Of a stretch of 48,064 bases of DNA, positions 15,352-25,712 are shown piece by piece. Source of the stretch: an uncultured Eubacteriales bacterium (GTDB lineage Bacteria; Bacillota; Sulfobacillia; UBA995; UBA9673); assembly GCA_913063835.1 (NCBI GenBank), contig CAJXZV010000005.1:1-48064 (forward strand). Reading direction: 5' to 3'. The position numbers were made by a program, and so were the translations under genes. Numbering within the stretch: position 1 is the first letter of the stretch; the number at the start of each line of letters is the position of its first letter. The notes beneath the pieces were generated by a model. It worked only from the letters and a program-made list of their open reading frames with translations, did no database searches and was not told where the DNA came from.

Positions 15352-15918
15352 ATGTTCCTGTTCGTGGTCGTGTTCTCCGTCGGTGTCGCTCTCCTGCGGG
15401 GCGGACGCGTGGAGCGACTGGCCGACTTCCCGTTCAAGCACGTGTGGCTGGTTTTCGCGGCCTTCGGGGTGCAGGTCTTCCTGCGCCCGCCGGTCGCCGG
15501 CGGCGACATGGAGTGGGTGCGGGCCGCCGCGCCGTATATCTACCCCTCCGCATACTACATGTTGCTCCTGTGCTTCGTTCTCAACCGCCGCGCGCCCGGG
15601 GCCGGATGGCTCGCAGGCGGGGCCCTGGCCAACCTTGCGGTCATCACGGCCAACGGCGGCAAGATGCCTGTCGACGGGGAGATTCTCCTGCGGCTCGGAC
15701 AGGTCGAGATCTACGAGGCGCTCGCCTCGGGGAGGAGTCTGACCCACGAGCTCCTCACGTCCGAGACCCGCCTGCCCTGGCTGGCCGACTGCCTCCAGGG
15801 GACGCCTCCCTTCCCGAACCCGAGCGTGTTCAGTGTCGGGGACGTCCTCCTGGCCGTGGGGGTCTTCATCCTGGTCCAGGCGACCATGGTCGCTCGGCCC
15901 GGCGCTGTCCGCCAGTGA
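15352..15918 (+). CDS. DUF5317 family membrane protein
   Basis: The 188-residue protein has about five membrane helices and the family-type segments NGGKMPVDG and VFSVGDVLLAVGVFILVQ, on which the DUF5317 call rests. Its function is unknown. It begins 9 bases after the HD-GYP stop, so the two are surely co-transcribed. A shared role with that protein, for example as a partner in its membrane signalling, is inference. The ribosome binding site before ATG 15352 is weak (GGTGAGAAG), which fits coupling to the gene before it. Confidence 0.8.
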   Translation: MFLFVVVFSVGVALLRGGRVERLADFPFKHVWLVFAAFGVQVFLRPPVAGGDMEWVRAAAPYIYPSAYYMLLLCFVLNRRAPGAGWLAGGALANLAVITANGGKMPVDGEILLRLGQVEIYEALASGRSLTHELLTSETRLPWLADCLQGTPPFPNPSVFSVGDVLLAVGVFILVQATMVARPGAVRQ

Positions 15919-15957
15919 TGGTTCAGGTGACCCGACCTTCAGCCTCAAAGGTTCTCG

Positions 15958-15986
15958 TTGCCCCGGTGGGTCCGGAGTGGTAGAAT
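15958..15986 (+). promoter_or_regulatory. sigma-A-type promoter of secA-prfB
   Basis: TTGCCC (15958-15963) and TAGAAT (15981-15986, 5 of 6 matches) are spaced by 17 bases. Transcription would begin at about 15993, right before the hairpin at 15994-16016. Confidence 0.65.
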
Positions 15987-15993
15987 CCGAGCG

Positions 15994-16016
15994 AGGGAAA
16001 GTCGTCGGCTTTCCCT
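15994..16016 (+). promoter_or_regulatory. hairpin at the 5' end of the secA leader
   Basis: AGGGAAAG (15994-16001) and CTTTCCCT (16009-16016) form a perfect 8-bp stem with a 7-base loop, followed by TATCTTTG. It lies at the expected 5' end of the secA transcript and could stabilise it. It could also serve as a weak terminator for the DUF5317 unit. Confidence 0.5.
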
Positions 16017-16049
16017 TATCTTTGTCTCGCTCTCACGGAGTTGTTCCCC

Positions 16050-18719
16050 TTGCTGAAAGGCCTGGCAAGAATGGTTCTGGGCGACTTCAACGCCCGGCAG
16101 CTCAAGCGCATAGGGGCCGTCGTCGCGAGGTGCAACGAGCTCGAGCCGTCGGTGAGGGCCCTGGACGATGTTGCCCTGGCCGCGAAGACGGCCGAGTTCA
16201 AGCACAGGCTCGACCGCGGGGAGAGCCTCGACGACCTTCTGCCCGAAGCCTTCGCCGTGGTGCGGGAAGCCGCGAGACGCACCATCGACATGCGTCACTT
16301 CGATGTCCAGCTCATGGGCGGCGTCGTGCTCCACGAGGGCAACATCGCCGAGATGAAGACGGGCGAGGGCAAGACTCTCGTGGCCACTCTCCCGCTCTAC
16401 CTGAACGCCCTGACGGGCCGGGGCGTCCATCTCGTGACGGTGAACGACTACCTGGCCAAGCGGGACGCGGAGTGGATGGGCCCGGTCTACCGGTTCCTGG
16501 GGCTCGAGGTCGGGGTCATCGTCCACGGCCTCGACTTCTCCCAGCGGCGGGCCGCCTACCGGGCCGACATCACCTACGGGACGAACAACGAGATGGGGTT
16601 CGACTATCTCAGGGACAACATGGTCACGTCCCTCGACAACATCGTTCAGCGCGAGCTCAACTACGCCATCATCGACGAGGTCGACAGCATCCTCATCGAC
16701 GAGGCCCGGACCCCGCTCATCATCTCCGGACCCAGCGACAAGCCGACCGAGCTCTACTACCGCTTCGCGGATATCGTCCGCAGGCTCAAGCCCGAGCGGG
16801 ATTACACGGTGGACGAGAAGGCCCAGACCGTCACTCCGACCGAGGAGGGCGTCCGCCGGGTCGAGAGGGCCCTCGGGGTGAAGAACCTCTTCAACGTGAA
16901 GAACGTCGACCTCTCCCACTACCTCCTGAACGCCCTCAAGGCCCACGTCCTGATGAAGGCCGACCGTGACTATGTCGTGAAGGACGGCAAGGTCATCATC
17001 GTCGACGAGTTCACGGGTCGGCTGATGTTCGGCCGCCGCTACAGCGACGGCCTGCACCAGGCGATAGAGGCCAAGGAAAGGGTCAGGATCGAGCGGGAGA
17101 GCCGCACCCTGGCCACTATAACCATCCAGAACTACTTCCGGATGTACAAGAAGCTCGCCGGGATGACGGGGACGGCCCTCACCGAGGAGGAGGAGTTCCG
17201 CAAGATATACGGGATGGACGTCATCGTCATCCCGACGAACAAGCCCCTCATCCGGAAGGAGTACCCCGATGTCGTCTACACCACCGAGAAGGCGAAGTTC
17301 GACGCGGTGGTGGAGGAGATCGTGGACTGCCACAGGCGGGGCCAACCCGTCCTGGTCGGGACCGTCTCCATCGAGAAGTCCGAACGCCTCTCACGCCTCC
17401 TCGAGAAGAGGGGCGTGCCGCACCAGGTCCTGAACGCCAAGCACCACGAGAAGGAAGCGCAGATCATCGCCCTCGCCGGGCAGAAGGGCGCCGTCACCAT
17501 CGCCACCAACATGGCCGGGCGCGGCACGGACATCGTGCTCGGCGAGGGGGTCGCCGAGCTGGGGGGCCTCCACGTCATCGGCACCGAGAGGCACGAGGCC
17601 CGGCGCATCGACAACCAGCTCCGCGGCCGCTCCGGCCGCCAGGGGGACCCGGGGAGCTCGAGGTTCTACGTCTCCCTCGAGGACGACCTCATGCGGCTTT
17701 TCGGGTCGGACCTCCTGGCCGGCATCTTCGAGCGCCTGGGTGTGGACGAGACGACGCCCATCGAGAGTCCCATGGTGGCGAGGGCCATCGAGCGGGCGCA
17801 GAAGCGGGTCGAAAGCCGCAACTTCGAGATAAGGCGGCACGTGCTGCAGTACGACGACGTCATCAACAAGCAACGCGAGATCATTTACAGGCAGAGGCGC
17901 GAGGTCCTGAAGGGTGAGGGACTCCGCGACCAGGTCATGGAGATGCTCAGGAGCCTGGTCGAGCGCCTGGTGGACACCTACTGTCCCGCCTCCCTGCACC
18001 CCGAGGAGTGGGACCTGCAGGGACTCGCCGAGCAGGTGGGTCTCATCTACCGCGAGCCCGCCGAGGTGACGGCCGCGGAGCTCCAGAAGGCGGCGTGGGG
18101 CGACGAGGAACCCGGTTTCGGGCGGCACCGTGAGGAGGCCCGCCGCAGGCTGGTGACGGAGCTCTTCTCGCGTGGCGAGAGGTGCTACGAGCGACGCGAG
18201 GCGGAGCACGGGCCGGAGCTGATGCGCGCGCTGGAGAAGCTCGTCATGCTCAGTGTCGTGGACGAGAAGTGGATGGCCCATCTCGACGCCATGGTCGACC
18301 TTCGCGAAGGGGTGGGACTGCGGGCCTACGGCCAGCGGGACCCGCTGACAGAGTACAAGCTCGAGGCGTTCGAGATGTTCAACGAGATGATAAGCTCGAT
18401 TCAGGAAGAGATAGTGAGGAGGATGTTCAAGGTCCGGGTCGAGGGGAAGGTGGAGATGCCCGTCGAACACCGGGGACAGGCGGTGAAGGCCGAGGCTCCG
18501 GGGTTGGCGGTGGGGGCTCCCGCGGCCGTGCCAGCGGGTGCGGTCGGAGGTGCAGCGGCCGGAGGCGCGGCGCCCGGCGGGGCACCTGCGGGCCCCGTGC
18601 GCCCGGGGGGACGGGCCAGGATGCCTGTCGTCAAGCCCAAGAAGGTGGGACGGAACGACCCGTGCCCGTGCGGCAGCGGCAAGAAGTACAAGAAATGCTG
18701 TGGAGGTAGCGCGTCTTGA
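16050..18719 (+). CDS. secA: SecA preprotein translocase ATPase
   Basis: SecA drives secreted proteins through SecYEG. The 889-residue protein has Walker [24 protein letters not shown] (DEAD-like), [35 protein letters not shown] and the C-terminal zinc motif [13 protein letters not shown] that contacts SecB-like partners and ribosomes. A long Ala/Gly/Pro linker (about residues 805-860) precedes the zinc motif. The TTG at 16050 (MLKGLARM) is preferred because GGAG lies 9 bases upstream and it matches the family start. The TTG at 16041 abuts that site. prfB starts with a TTGA overlap at the stop, an arrangement also conserved in Bacillus. Confidence 0.97.
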   Translation: MLKGLARMVLGDFNARQLKRIGAVVARCNELEPSVRALDDVALAAKTAEFKHRLDRGESLDDLLPEAFAVVREAARRTIDMRHFDVQLMGGVVLHEGNIAEMKTGEGKTLVATLPLYLNALTGRGVHLVTVNDYLAKRDAEWMGPVYRFLGLEVGVIVHGLDFSQRRAAYRADITYGTNNEMGFDYLRDNMVTSLDNIVQRELNYAIIDEVDSILIDEARTPLIISGPSDKPTELYYRFADIVRRLKPERDYTVDEKAQTVTPTEEGVRRVERALGVKNLFNVKNVDLSHYLLNALKAHVLMKADRDYVVKDGKVIIVDEFTGRLMFGRRYSDGLHQAIEAKERVRIERESRTLATITIQNYFRMYKKLAGMTGTALTEEEEFRKIYGMDVIVIPTNKPLIRKEYPDVVYTTEKAKFDAVVEEIVDCHRRGQPVLVGTVSIEKSERLSRLLEKRGVPHQVLNAKHHEKEAQIIALAGQKGAVTIATNMAGRGTDIVLGEGVAELGGLHVIGTERHEARRIDNQLRGRSGRQGDPGSSRFYVSLEDDLMRLFGSDLLAGIFERLGVDETTPIESPMVARAIERAQKRVESRNFEIRRHVLQYDDVINKQREIIYRQRREVLKGEGLRDQVMEMLRSLVERLVDTYCPASLHPEEWDLQGLAEQVGLIYREPAEVTAAELQKAAWGDEEPGFGRHREEARRRLVTELFSRGERCYERREAEHGPELMRALEKLVMLSVVDEKWMAHLDAMVDLREGVGLRAYGQRDPLTEYKLEAFEMFNEMISSIQEEIVRRMFKVRVEGKVEMPVEHRGQAVKAEAPGLAVGAPAAVPAGAVGGAAAGGAAPGGAPAGPVRPGGRARMPVVKPKKVGRNDPCPCGSGKKYKKCCGGSAS

Positions 18720-19871
18720 CCTACGACGAGCTCAGGCGTGAGCTTGAGGAGATGGAGAAGAGGTTCGCGGAACTGAGGGATTCACTTTGACGTCGCGGAC
18801 CTGGAGCGCCGCCTGACCGAGCTGAACGAGGCCATGGCCAGGCCCGGTTTCTGGGACGACCAGGAGAGGGCCCAGGCCGTGACACGGGAAGCCGGCGCGG
18901 TGGAGAGGACGCTCCAGACCCTGCGTCAGGTGGAGGACCTCTGCGAGGAGCTCCGGGTGGCCGTCGAGCTGGGAGGGGAGGAGCAGGACGAGGCCCTGGC
19001 AAGGGAAGGGGAGAGCCTTCTCAACCGGGCCCGTCAGGCGCTCGACACCCTGGAGACGGCGACCTTCCTCGACGGGGAGTACGACGACCACAACGCCATC
19101 CTGAGTCTCCACGCCGGGGCCGGCGGGACGGACGCCCAGGACTGGGTGGAGATGCTCGCCCGGATGTACGCCCGTTGGGCGGAGGACCAGGGTTTCCGGG
19201 TGGAGGTCCTGGACCGGCTGGAGGGCGAGGAGGCCGGCCTCAAGAGCCTGACCATGCTCATCGAAGGGCCCTACGCCTACGGCCTCTGCCGTTCGGAGCA
19301 CGGCGTCCACCGGCTCGTGCGCATCTCGCCTTTCGATGCCTCGGGGCGGAGGCACACTTCGTTCGCTTCGGTCGACGTCGTCCCGGACATCAAGGACACG
19401 ACGGAGATAGAGATCGACCCTGAAGACCTGCGCATCGACACCTACCGCTCCGGCGGGGCCGGAGGCCAGCACGTCAACAAGACCGACTCGGCCGTCCGCA
19501 TCACACACCTGCCCACAGGCATCGTCGTCACCTGCCAGAACGAGCGGTCCCAGCACGCGAACCGGGAGACGGCCATGCGGATTCTGAAATCCCGTCTCCT
19601 CAAGCTTCGCGAAGAGGAGCGCCTGAAGGAGCTGGCCGAGATCCGCGGCGAGCAGCTCGACATCGCCTGGGGCAGCCAGATCCGCTCCTACGTCTTCCAG
19701 CCCTACACGATGGTCAAGGACCACCGTACGGGCGAAGAGACGGGCGACGTCGGAGCGGTCATGGACGGGCGTCTCGGGCCCTTCATAAAGGCCTACCTCA
19801 CCTGGAAGGCCTCCCTCGGCCGGCGCGGCCACAGGAACGAGACGCGGGGGAAGGAGAAGGAGGGGGCCTAA
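18716..19871 (+). CDS. prfB: peptide chain release factor 2 with programmed +1 frameshift
   Basis: RF2 releases peptides at UGA and UAA. The first 24 codons run from TTG 18716 (GGAGGT 8 bases upstream) to an in-frame TGA at 18788-18790. Slippage on CTT (18785-18787) past T18788 continues at GAC 18789 and gives a protein of about 384 residues. The CTTTGAC slip site and an upstream GAGGGA (18775-18780) are the classical autoregulatory elements. The SPF anticodon-like motif (SPFDASG) and GGQ ([10 protein letters not shown]) are intact. The product is join 18716-18787, 18789-19871. Reading it from ATG 18834 alone would lose the N-terminal domain. The Lys/Glu-rich tail after about residue 370 looks non-essential. 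Confidence 0.96.
18775..18791 (+). promoter_or_regulatory. RF2 programmed frameshift site
   Basis: GAGGGA (stimulatory Shine-Dalgarno-like element), TTCA, then CTT TGA C. Low RF2 slows termination at TGA and favours the +1 shift, so RF2 controls its own level. The element layout matches that of E. coli and B. subtilis prfB. Confidence 0.93.
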
Positions 19872-19898
19872 CGAAGCGAAACAGGGAGGTGACAGCCG

Positions 19899-20606
19899 GT
19901 GCTCAGGCGCCTGGCCGTGGTCGTCCTCATCGTCTTCGTCGTCCTGGCCGCGCTCTCCGAACTCGTCCTGCCCGGCATCCTGGCCCGCAGCGTCGAGGCG
20001 GCCCTGGAAGCCACTTTCGGCCCCCCGGCCGAACACGATGTGAGGCTGGCCTCCCGTCCGGCCGTCAAGATGCTCCTCGGCCGTTTCGACGAGGTCGAGG
20101 TGACGTCGACGAACGTCCAGACATCGACCCTGGTTCTCGAGAGCCTGGCCGTCACACTGCATGACGCGTCGGTCGACCTGAAGGCCCTGCTTTCCGAGGG
20201 CGAACTCGAGGTGAGCCGCAGCGCCCGCTCGCGGGTGACCATAACCATCACCGAGCGCAACCTCGAGGAATACCTCGCGGCGAACGTCCCGGAGTTCAGG
20301 GAGCCGCGCGTCCTCATCACGAGCGATGTCGCCGCCTTTTCCGGCTACGTGACCGTGCTGGGTCGGGACTTCGTGTTCACGCTGTCGGGCAGGTTCGTTC
20401 TCAGGGACGAGAGCACCGTCGGCTTCGACATCACAGGGTTCACGGTGGACGACGTCGGCGTGCCCGGGGAGTTCCTCGAGAAGTGGCTCGACGTTCTCGG
20501 CGAGCCGGACCTCTCCATCGACCTGGCAGGGTTCCCCCTGCCGCTCAAGGGGACCGAGGTGACCCAGGAGGAAGGGCGCGTGATCATCGAGGCGACCGCC
20601 GACTGA
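19899..20606 (+). CDS. DUF2993 (LmeA-like) secreted or anchored lipid-binding protein
   Basis: The 235-residue protein begins with a membrane or signal segment (about residues 4-24), then LPGILARSVEAAL and a beta-rich region typical of DUF2993. LmeA, the studied mycobacterial member, is a periplasmic phospholipid-binding protein involved in lipomannan maturation. The likely setting here is the outer face of the membrane. GTG 19899 has GGGAGGTG 7 bases upstream. It starts 27 bases after prfB and precedes the tandem DUF5693 gene, so it may begin the surface-polysaccharide block. Confidence 0.72.
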   Translation: MLRRLAVVVLIVFVVLAALSELVLPGILARSVEAALEATFGPPAEHDVRLASRPAVKMLLGRFDEVEVTSTNVQTSTLVLESLAVTLHDASVDLKALLSEGELEVSRSARSRVTITITERNLEEYLAANVPEFREPRVLITSDVAAFSGYVTVLGRDFVFTLSGRFVLRDESTVGFDITGFTVDDVGVPGEFLEKWLDVLGEPDLSIDLAGFPLPLKGTEVTQEEGRVIIEATAD

Positions 20607-20671
20607 GCGGCAGAACACGCCCGGCCCGTCCGGGGTCCGTCCCTCAGCCCCTGTGAAAGGAAAGACGCGAC

Positions 20672-23600
20672 TTGACCATCCACCGGTCCCTCCGGTCGGT
20701 CCCGGCGCTGGTGCTGGCCCTGGCCCTTGCCGCGTCGGTAGGGAGCCTCCTCGCCACCGGCGGCCTCCGCGCGGACCCGTCACCCGTCGAGGTCGCCGTG
20801 TCGTGGCGGACCGTCGAGGGGCAGAGCCGGGAACGGGGTCTTGACCCGGAAGAGACGCTGAAGACGCTGGCGGCGGCCGGGGTCACGGCCCTGGTCGTTG
20901 AAGAGCGGACCGTCGAGGACCTCGCCGCCACCGGGGACATAGTCGTTCTCAAGGGGGCCGACGTCGGGCGGGCCGAGGCCCGCTTCCCCGGGCTGGCCGC
21001 CTGGCGGGCCCGGAGCCCCGGTGTCCCCGTGACCGTTTTCGTCACGGGCGACCCGTCCCTGGCCGGATGGCTCCACGACCGGACCCTGGTCCGCTTCGGG
21101 GCGGACCGCGTCACCCTGTTCCGCGCCACGGCCGGCGCGGGCAGGGGCGCGGACGACGGTGCGAAGGCCGACGCCGACACCGCGGTCGACGTCTTTGGCG
21201 TGGCCGTCCGCGGTTCGCTTCCCTCCTACGCCCGCATAGGCCTTTACCCACCCGACCTCGAGGCGGCCGGGCGGGCGGGGTTGAGGATAGTCGTCCAGCT
21301 CCAGAACCCGCGCGAGGAACCCGGCCTCTCCCTGGAGGCGGCGCTCCGGCCGGCCACGGCCTCTCCCGCCCGGTCGGACCTTGTGGCCGTCATGTTCGAC
21401 GGCGGCGAGGTCTGGGGCTACGGCCTTCCCGGGGGGCCGGCCGAAGCCGGGAGGCAGGCGGCGGGCCTCGGCCTCCCGCTGGCGGTCGACCCCGCGCACC
21501 TGCCGGCCGGCCTTTACCCGTACGCCGAGGCGGCCGGGTGGCGGGTCATCAAGCTCCAGACCGTCTGGAGCACGGGGCGTCCGGAGCTCTTCGCCGAGGG
21601 CGTGGTCGAGAGAGGGTCGCCTCTTCTCGTCGTCATGCCCGGCCTGTGGCACCGTTTCCGGGACGACCCGGCCTGGCCGGACGGCCTCGCCCGGGCCCTT
21701 ACCGCCTTCAGGGCCGGGCTCGCCGAGCACGGGCTCGACTTCGGCCCGCCGCGTCCGGTCTCCGCGGCGCGGCCGCCGCTCGTCCTGAGTGTCGCGGTCG
21801 GCTGGGGCGTCCTCCTCTGGTCCTTCGTGACATGGTCAGGCCTCACCGACGGACTCATCCCCGAGGCTCTCCTTTCCGGCGGGCCCCGAGGCTCGCCGGA
21901 GCGGTTCCGCCGCCGCCTCCTGTCGGCGGGAGGCGCCGTCCTCGGGGCGGCGGCCGCCGCTCTTCCCTGGCTTCTCTCCTCTGCCTTGCGCCTCGTCACC
22001 CTGCAGGGGTTGATCCTGCTCGGCTCGGTGTCGTTCCCGGTGGGGGCCCTTCATCAGGCCCTGAGGACCTGGACCGACCCGCGGTCGGCCCAGGTCGCCC
22101 GAACCGGGCCGGGCGAGGGCACGGGGCCAGGCGAAGGCCGCGGACCGGCCGCCGGGTCCAAGCTGGCGGCCGCGGCCTGGGTCACGGTGAGGGCGGCCCT
22201 GACGGTCCTGGCCGGAGGTGTCCTCGTGCGGGCTCTCGGGTGTGGGCCCGAGTTCCTCGTGAGGGCCGTCCAGATGCCGGGAACGAAGGCGAGTCTCCTC
22301 GCCGGCCCGGTCCTGGCCCTCCTTATCCTCTGGCTCCTGCTGGAGGGGCGCCGAGGCCCCCGCGCCCCGGGGCCGGCCGTGCGTCTGGCGGCCTTCCTCG
22401 AGCGCCCGCTGACCGTCGGAGCGGTGGCCTCGGTGCTGACGGTGGGCTTCGTCGTCTTCATCTACCTCAGCCGCAGTGGGAACTTCCCCCTGATACCCGT
22501 CAGCGACCTCGAGTTCGAGTGGAGGAGCCGGCTGGCGGACCTCTTCTCGGTCAGGCCGAGGACGAAGGAGTTCCTCCTCGGCTATCCCGCCCTTCTTCTC
22601 GGCTCCTGGCTCGGGCCGCCGGCCCTGAGGCGGGGGTGGGGGTTCGTCCTGGCCGCCCTCGGGGGTGTCGCGGCCTCCTCGGTCCTCAACACCTTCGTTC
22701 ACCTGCACATCCCGGCCGCGGTCTCCGCGGGGCGGACCCTTGTCGGCCTCGGCCTAGGCCTGGCTGTCGGTCTTCTGGCGGTCCTTCTGCTGGAGGGTCT
22801 CGGAAGGCTCCGGCCGCCGGCCGTCTCCGGGAGGAAGGTCGTCACGTGTGTCTCCCTCCTCCTGACACTGGCGGGGCTGGGGTTCACGGCCGCCAACTTG
22901 CCGGCGGCCGTCCTGCCGCACGTCGGCGCCGCCCCGGTCGAGCTCACCCTCGACCTCGGCGACCTGTGGCGCGCGGTCGGCGGGGACGGGCACGCCGTCG
23001 GCGCCGCTCTCGAGGAGCTCGGCCGGGCGGGCCTCACCTCGGTGGCCCTCGGCGAGACGACCCTGGGCGCTCTGACGGCGGGCGGCGTGCCTGAGAGACC
23101 CTGGTCCGTGACGCTGGTCGGAGGTCGTGACCTCCAGGCCCGGGTCTGGCTGGGCGAGGCCGGCCCTCTGGAGCGGGCCGTGGCCCGGACGCCCGGCTTC
23201 GACGGCGCCGGGAGCGTCCTGTTCCTTCCCGCCGGGTCCCCGGCCCGGGACATCCTCGGACGGCTGGCCGCGAGCGCCGGGGACCGGTTCCGGGAGCTCG
23301 TCAGGGTGGGTTCCACCGTCGTCGTCACCACGCCTTACCCTCCGCACCTGGCCCGAGAGGTCGGTCTCGGCTTTCTCCCCTCTGAAGCCGGAGCGAGGCT
23401 GGCCCCCGCCGCGGGGAGCGGCCTCCTCGTCGTCCCCCGGCCGCGCAACCCCCATGGCGGGGACCCGGAGGTCCTGGCCGCACGCCTCGACGAACTGCGG
23501 GAGGTCCTGGACACCCTTAAGCTCGACTGGTCGACGGTGGTGTTCGAGGGACCGGAGGTCGGCGGGTATCCCGACGCCGTGGGCGGCGTCCTGACCGTCC

Positions 23601-24661
23601 TCCGGGAGAGGGGGCTCGTTCCAGGGTTCATCCTCGACCCTCACCGCCCCGGGTACGTCGGGCAGGCCGGGACGGTCGAGGCCGCCCGCAGGGCGGGGTA
23701 CCGCTTCGCGGCCGTCCTTCCGGTCGTGGCCGGCGAAGGCCCGGCCCGGGAGACCGCCGCCCGGGCGGCCGGGCGCGGGGCGAGCCTGGTCTACCTCAGA
23801 CTGCCGGAGAGGGGTGCTGTCCCGGTTGGGTTCATCGGCGGGCTGTCGGCGGCTCTGGCGGAGAAGGGTGTCCCTCCGGGTCGGGCGGCGACCGGCAGAC
23901 CGTTCCTGCTCGTCCCGGGAGGGGCGGCCGAAGGTCCCTGGCTGGAGGCGGGTCTCACCCTGGCGCTGGTCGGACTCCCCTGGGCCGGTGCGGCCCTCCT
24001 GCAGAGGGCCCTCCGGGAGCGGCGGCTGTCTTGCCGGGGCGCGGCCTCCCGGCCGGCGGGCGCGGCCTGCCTCGCGTCGGCGGCTCTGTGGCCCTTGGGC
24101 CTCTCACTCCTCGGAGGTCTGGCGGCCCGCGCCTTCCTCGGCGACGCTGAGGTCCTCCTCGGACTGCGTCCCGTCGACCTCCGACCGGTCCAGCCGTTCC
24201 TGCCGCTCGCGTCGGCGGGGGCCGCGCTGGTCACGCTGGAGCCGTGGGGGAGCGGCCCGGCGGCGGAGCCGTCGAGGTGGTGGCGCAAGGCGGTGACACC
24301 GGCGCTCGGGCTCGTGCTGGCCGTCGCGGCCGCGACCGGGTGGGCCGTCACGGCCGTCTGGGGAGGGGTCGGCGCCGCGGTCGCGGGCACGGTGGTCCTG
24401 GGCCTGTCGCTCGCGGCGGCCGGAGTCCCGGGCGAGACCTCGGTCCGGAGGGCGAGGGCGCTCGGAGGGGCGGCCGCGGAGGGGACCGTAGGGATGGCCG
24501 GCGCGGCGGCGGCTTTCGCCGGGTCCGGGTTGGCCTTCTACGTGGCCCGTCTCACCGGCACGGCGGCGCCCGCGGCGCTCGGGGCGGCGGCGGCCCTCAT
24601 GGTCGCCGGCCTGTCAGGAGTTCGGCGGCCAGCTCGTTGTTCATCCGAGCCCTCCGCCTGA
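20672..24661 (+). CDS. giant polytopic protein with two tandem DUF5693-like units
   Basis: The 1329-residue protein is about twice the usual DUF5693 length. Unit 1: a signal/anchor helix (about 13-32), an extracytoplasmic region (about 38-365), then helices (about 370-715) with the DUF5693 core RSG at 601, PRTKEFL near 629-635 and GYP at 637-639. Unit 2: another anchor helix (about 723-748), a second extracytoplasmic region (about 753-1090; LTSVALGETTLGALTAGG recalls unit 1) and C-terminal helices that lack the RSG/GYP core. The function of DUF5693 is unknown. The TTG start has GAAAGGAAAG upstream. The gene converges on csaB and the two coding ends overlap by 65 bases. A role in cell-wall polymer assembly is inferred from neighbours and from the GT26 fusion at 29159. 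Confidence 0.8.
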   Translation: MTIHRSLRSVPALVLALALAASVGSLLATGGLRADPSPVEVAVSWRTVEGQSRERGLDPEETLKTLAAAGVTALVVEERTVEDLAATGDIVVLKGADVGRAEARFPGLAAWRARSPGVPVTVFVTGDPSLAGWLHDRTLVRFGADRVTLFRATAGAGRGADDGAKADADTAVDVFGVAVRGSLPSYARIGLYPPDLEAAGRAGLRIVVQLQNPREEPGLSLEAALRPATASPARSDLVAVMFDGGEVWGYGLPGGPAEAGRQAAGLGLPLAVDPAHLPAGLYPYAEAAGWRVIKLQTVWSTGRPELFAEGVVERGSPLLVVMPGLWHRFRDDPAWPDGLARALTAFRAGLAEHGLDFGPPRPVSAARPPLVLSVAVGWGVLLWSFVTWSGLTDGLIPEALLSGGPRGSPERFRRRLLSAGGAVLGAAAAALPWLLSSALRLVTLQGLILLGSVSFPVGALHQALRTWTDPRSAQVARTGPGEGTGPGEGRGPAAGSKLAAAAWVTVRAALTVLAGGVLVRALGCGPEFLVRAVQMPGTKASLLAGPVLALLILWLLLEGRRGPRAPGPAVRLAAFLERPLTVGAVASVLTVGFVVFIYLSRSGNFPLIPVSDLEFEWRSRLADLFSVRPRTKEFLLGYPALLLGSWLGPPALRRGWGFVLAALGGVAASSVLNTFVHLHIPAAVSAGRTLVGLGLGLAVGLLAVLLLEGLGRLRPPAVSGRKVVTCVSLLLTLAGLGFTAANLPAAVLPHVGAAPVELTLDLGDLWRAVGGDGHAVGAALEELGRAGLTSVALGETTLGALTAGGVPERPWSVTLVGGRDLQARVWLGEAGPLERAVARTPGFDGAGSVLFLPAGSPARDILGRLAASAGDRFRELVRVGSTVVVTTPYPPHLAREVGLGFLPSEAGARLAPAAGSGLLVVPRPRNPHGGDPEVLAARLDELREVLDTLKLDWSTVVFEGPEVGGYPDAVGGVLTVLRERGLVPGFILDPHRPGYVGQAGTVEAARRAGYRFAAVLPVVAGEGPARETAARAAGRGASLVYLRLPERGAVPVGFIGGLSAALAEKGVPPGRAATGRPFLLVPGGAAEGPWLEAGLTLALVGLPWAGAALLQRALRERRLSCRGAASRPAGAACLASAALWPLGLSLLGGLAARAFLGDAEVLLGLRPVDLRPVQPFLPLASAGAALVTLEPWGSGPAAEPSRWWRKAVTPALGLVLAVAAATGWAVTAVWGGVGAAVAGTVVLGLSLAAAGVPGETSVRRARALGGAAAEGTVGMAGAAAAFAGSGLAFYVARLTGTAAPAALGAAAALMVAGLSGVRRPARCSSEPSA

Positions 24662-25712
24662 GTTCGGCCACGGCCTCCTTGAGGCGGGCCGCCCGGGCGT
24701 CGTAGTCGGCCTCGACATCGTTTATGGCCAGGAGGATGTCCTCTGTCTGCGCCTTCTCGACCGGTCCCACCGACACCTGGCCTGTCTGGGCGAGGAACTC
24801 GTCCACCTTCGGGTCGTAGACCAGGCCGATGCCCGGCACCCCGCCCACGGCGGCGAAGATGAGCGGATGGAGCCGCATGCTGAGGACCCACCTGAAGTGC
24901 CCGAGGAGGGCGACCGTCTCCCGTGCCGCGTAGAAGTTCCGGACGAGGTGGCTCGGGTGCTTCATCAGTCCCTGGACCCGCTGAGCCGCATCCAGGTCGA
25001 GGTCGCGGTGGACGGGGAGGAAGACCACCCCGTAGCCGAGCTTGCCGGCGATGTAGTCGGCCGCGCGGGCCACGGCCGGCCCGAGGCGGTCGGTCTGGCG
25101 CCACGGTCTGACGACGATGCCGACGAAGGGGGGGCGGTCGGCCTTCGTGAGGTCGGGGAGCCCCTCTTCCCTGCAGATGGCTGCGACACTGGCCGGAGGG
25201 GCCGGGTCGACGGCGAAGGCCGTGTCGGCCGTCTCGACGATGCGGGGACGGGTCACCCCGAGCTCGGCGAGGAACTCCCGCGAGGAGGGTCCGCGGACGG
25301 TGATAAGTGAGACCTGGTCGAGGACCCAGCGGGTGATGAGCCGGTTCAGGGGGCGGTCGATGGGGCCGATCCCGTTCGCGTAGAGCATGACCTTCTTGCC
25401 CCGGCGGACGGCGGCAAGGATGATGGCCAGGTAGTACCAGAGGGACCGGCTGCTGGTCACGTCCTGGAGGAGGCTCCCGCCGCCGCTGATGAGCATGTCG
25501 CAGGTCTGTATCTCCCGGAGGATCCTCCGCGGGTCGGTCCTCTTGACGGCCCGGATGTCGTGGCGGACGGCGGTGACCTCGGGGCGGCTTGAGAGGACGG
25601 TGATCTCCACTCCGGGCACGGCGTTCCGCAGGCCGGCGACGGCCGTCTCGAGGATGGCCTCGTCGCCCCAGTTGTCGAAGCCGTAGTATCCCGAGATGAC
25701 TACCTTGGGCAT
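24597..25712 (-). CDS. csaB: CsaB polysaccharide pyruvyltransferase
   Basis: CsaB adds a pyruvyl ketal to a secondary cell-wall polysaccharide, creating the ligand for SLH-domain S-layer proteins. The 371-residue protein has the family start GYYGFDNWGDEAILE, SGGGSLLQD, LYANGIGPID and a C-terminal part with RLHPLIFAAVGGVP and GLVYDPKV. The start at 25712 has GGAGGTGG a few bases upstream, and its first 13 bases overlap the end of the ligase gene. It is the last gene of the leftward operon. Its C terminus overlaps the end of the tandem DUF5693 gene on the opposite strand. No SLH protein is in this window. Confidence 0.92.
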   Translation of the reverse strand: MPKVVISGYYGFDNWGDEAILETAVAGLRNAVPGVEITVLSSRPEVTAVRHDIRAVKRTDPRRILREIQTCDMLISGGGSLLQDVTSSRSLWYYLAIILAAVRRGKKVMLYANGIGPIDRPLNRLITRWVLDQVSLITVRGPSSREFLAELGVTRPRIVETADTAFAVDPAPPASVAAICREEGLPDLTKADRPPFVGIVVRPWRQTDRLGPAVARAADYIAGKLGYGVVFLPVHRDLDLDAAQRVQGLMKHPSHLVRNFYAARETVALLGHFRWVLSMRLHPLIFAAVGGVPGIGLVYDPKVDEFLAQTGQVSVGPVEKAQTEDILLAINDVEADYDARAARLKEAVAELRRRARMNNELAAELLTGRRP

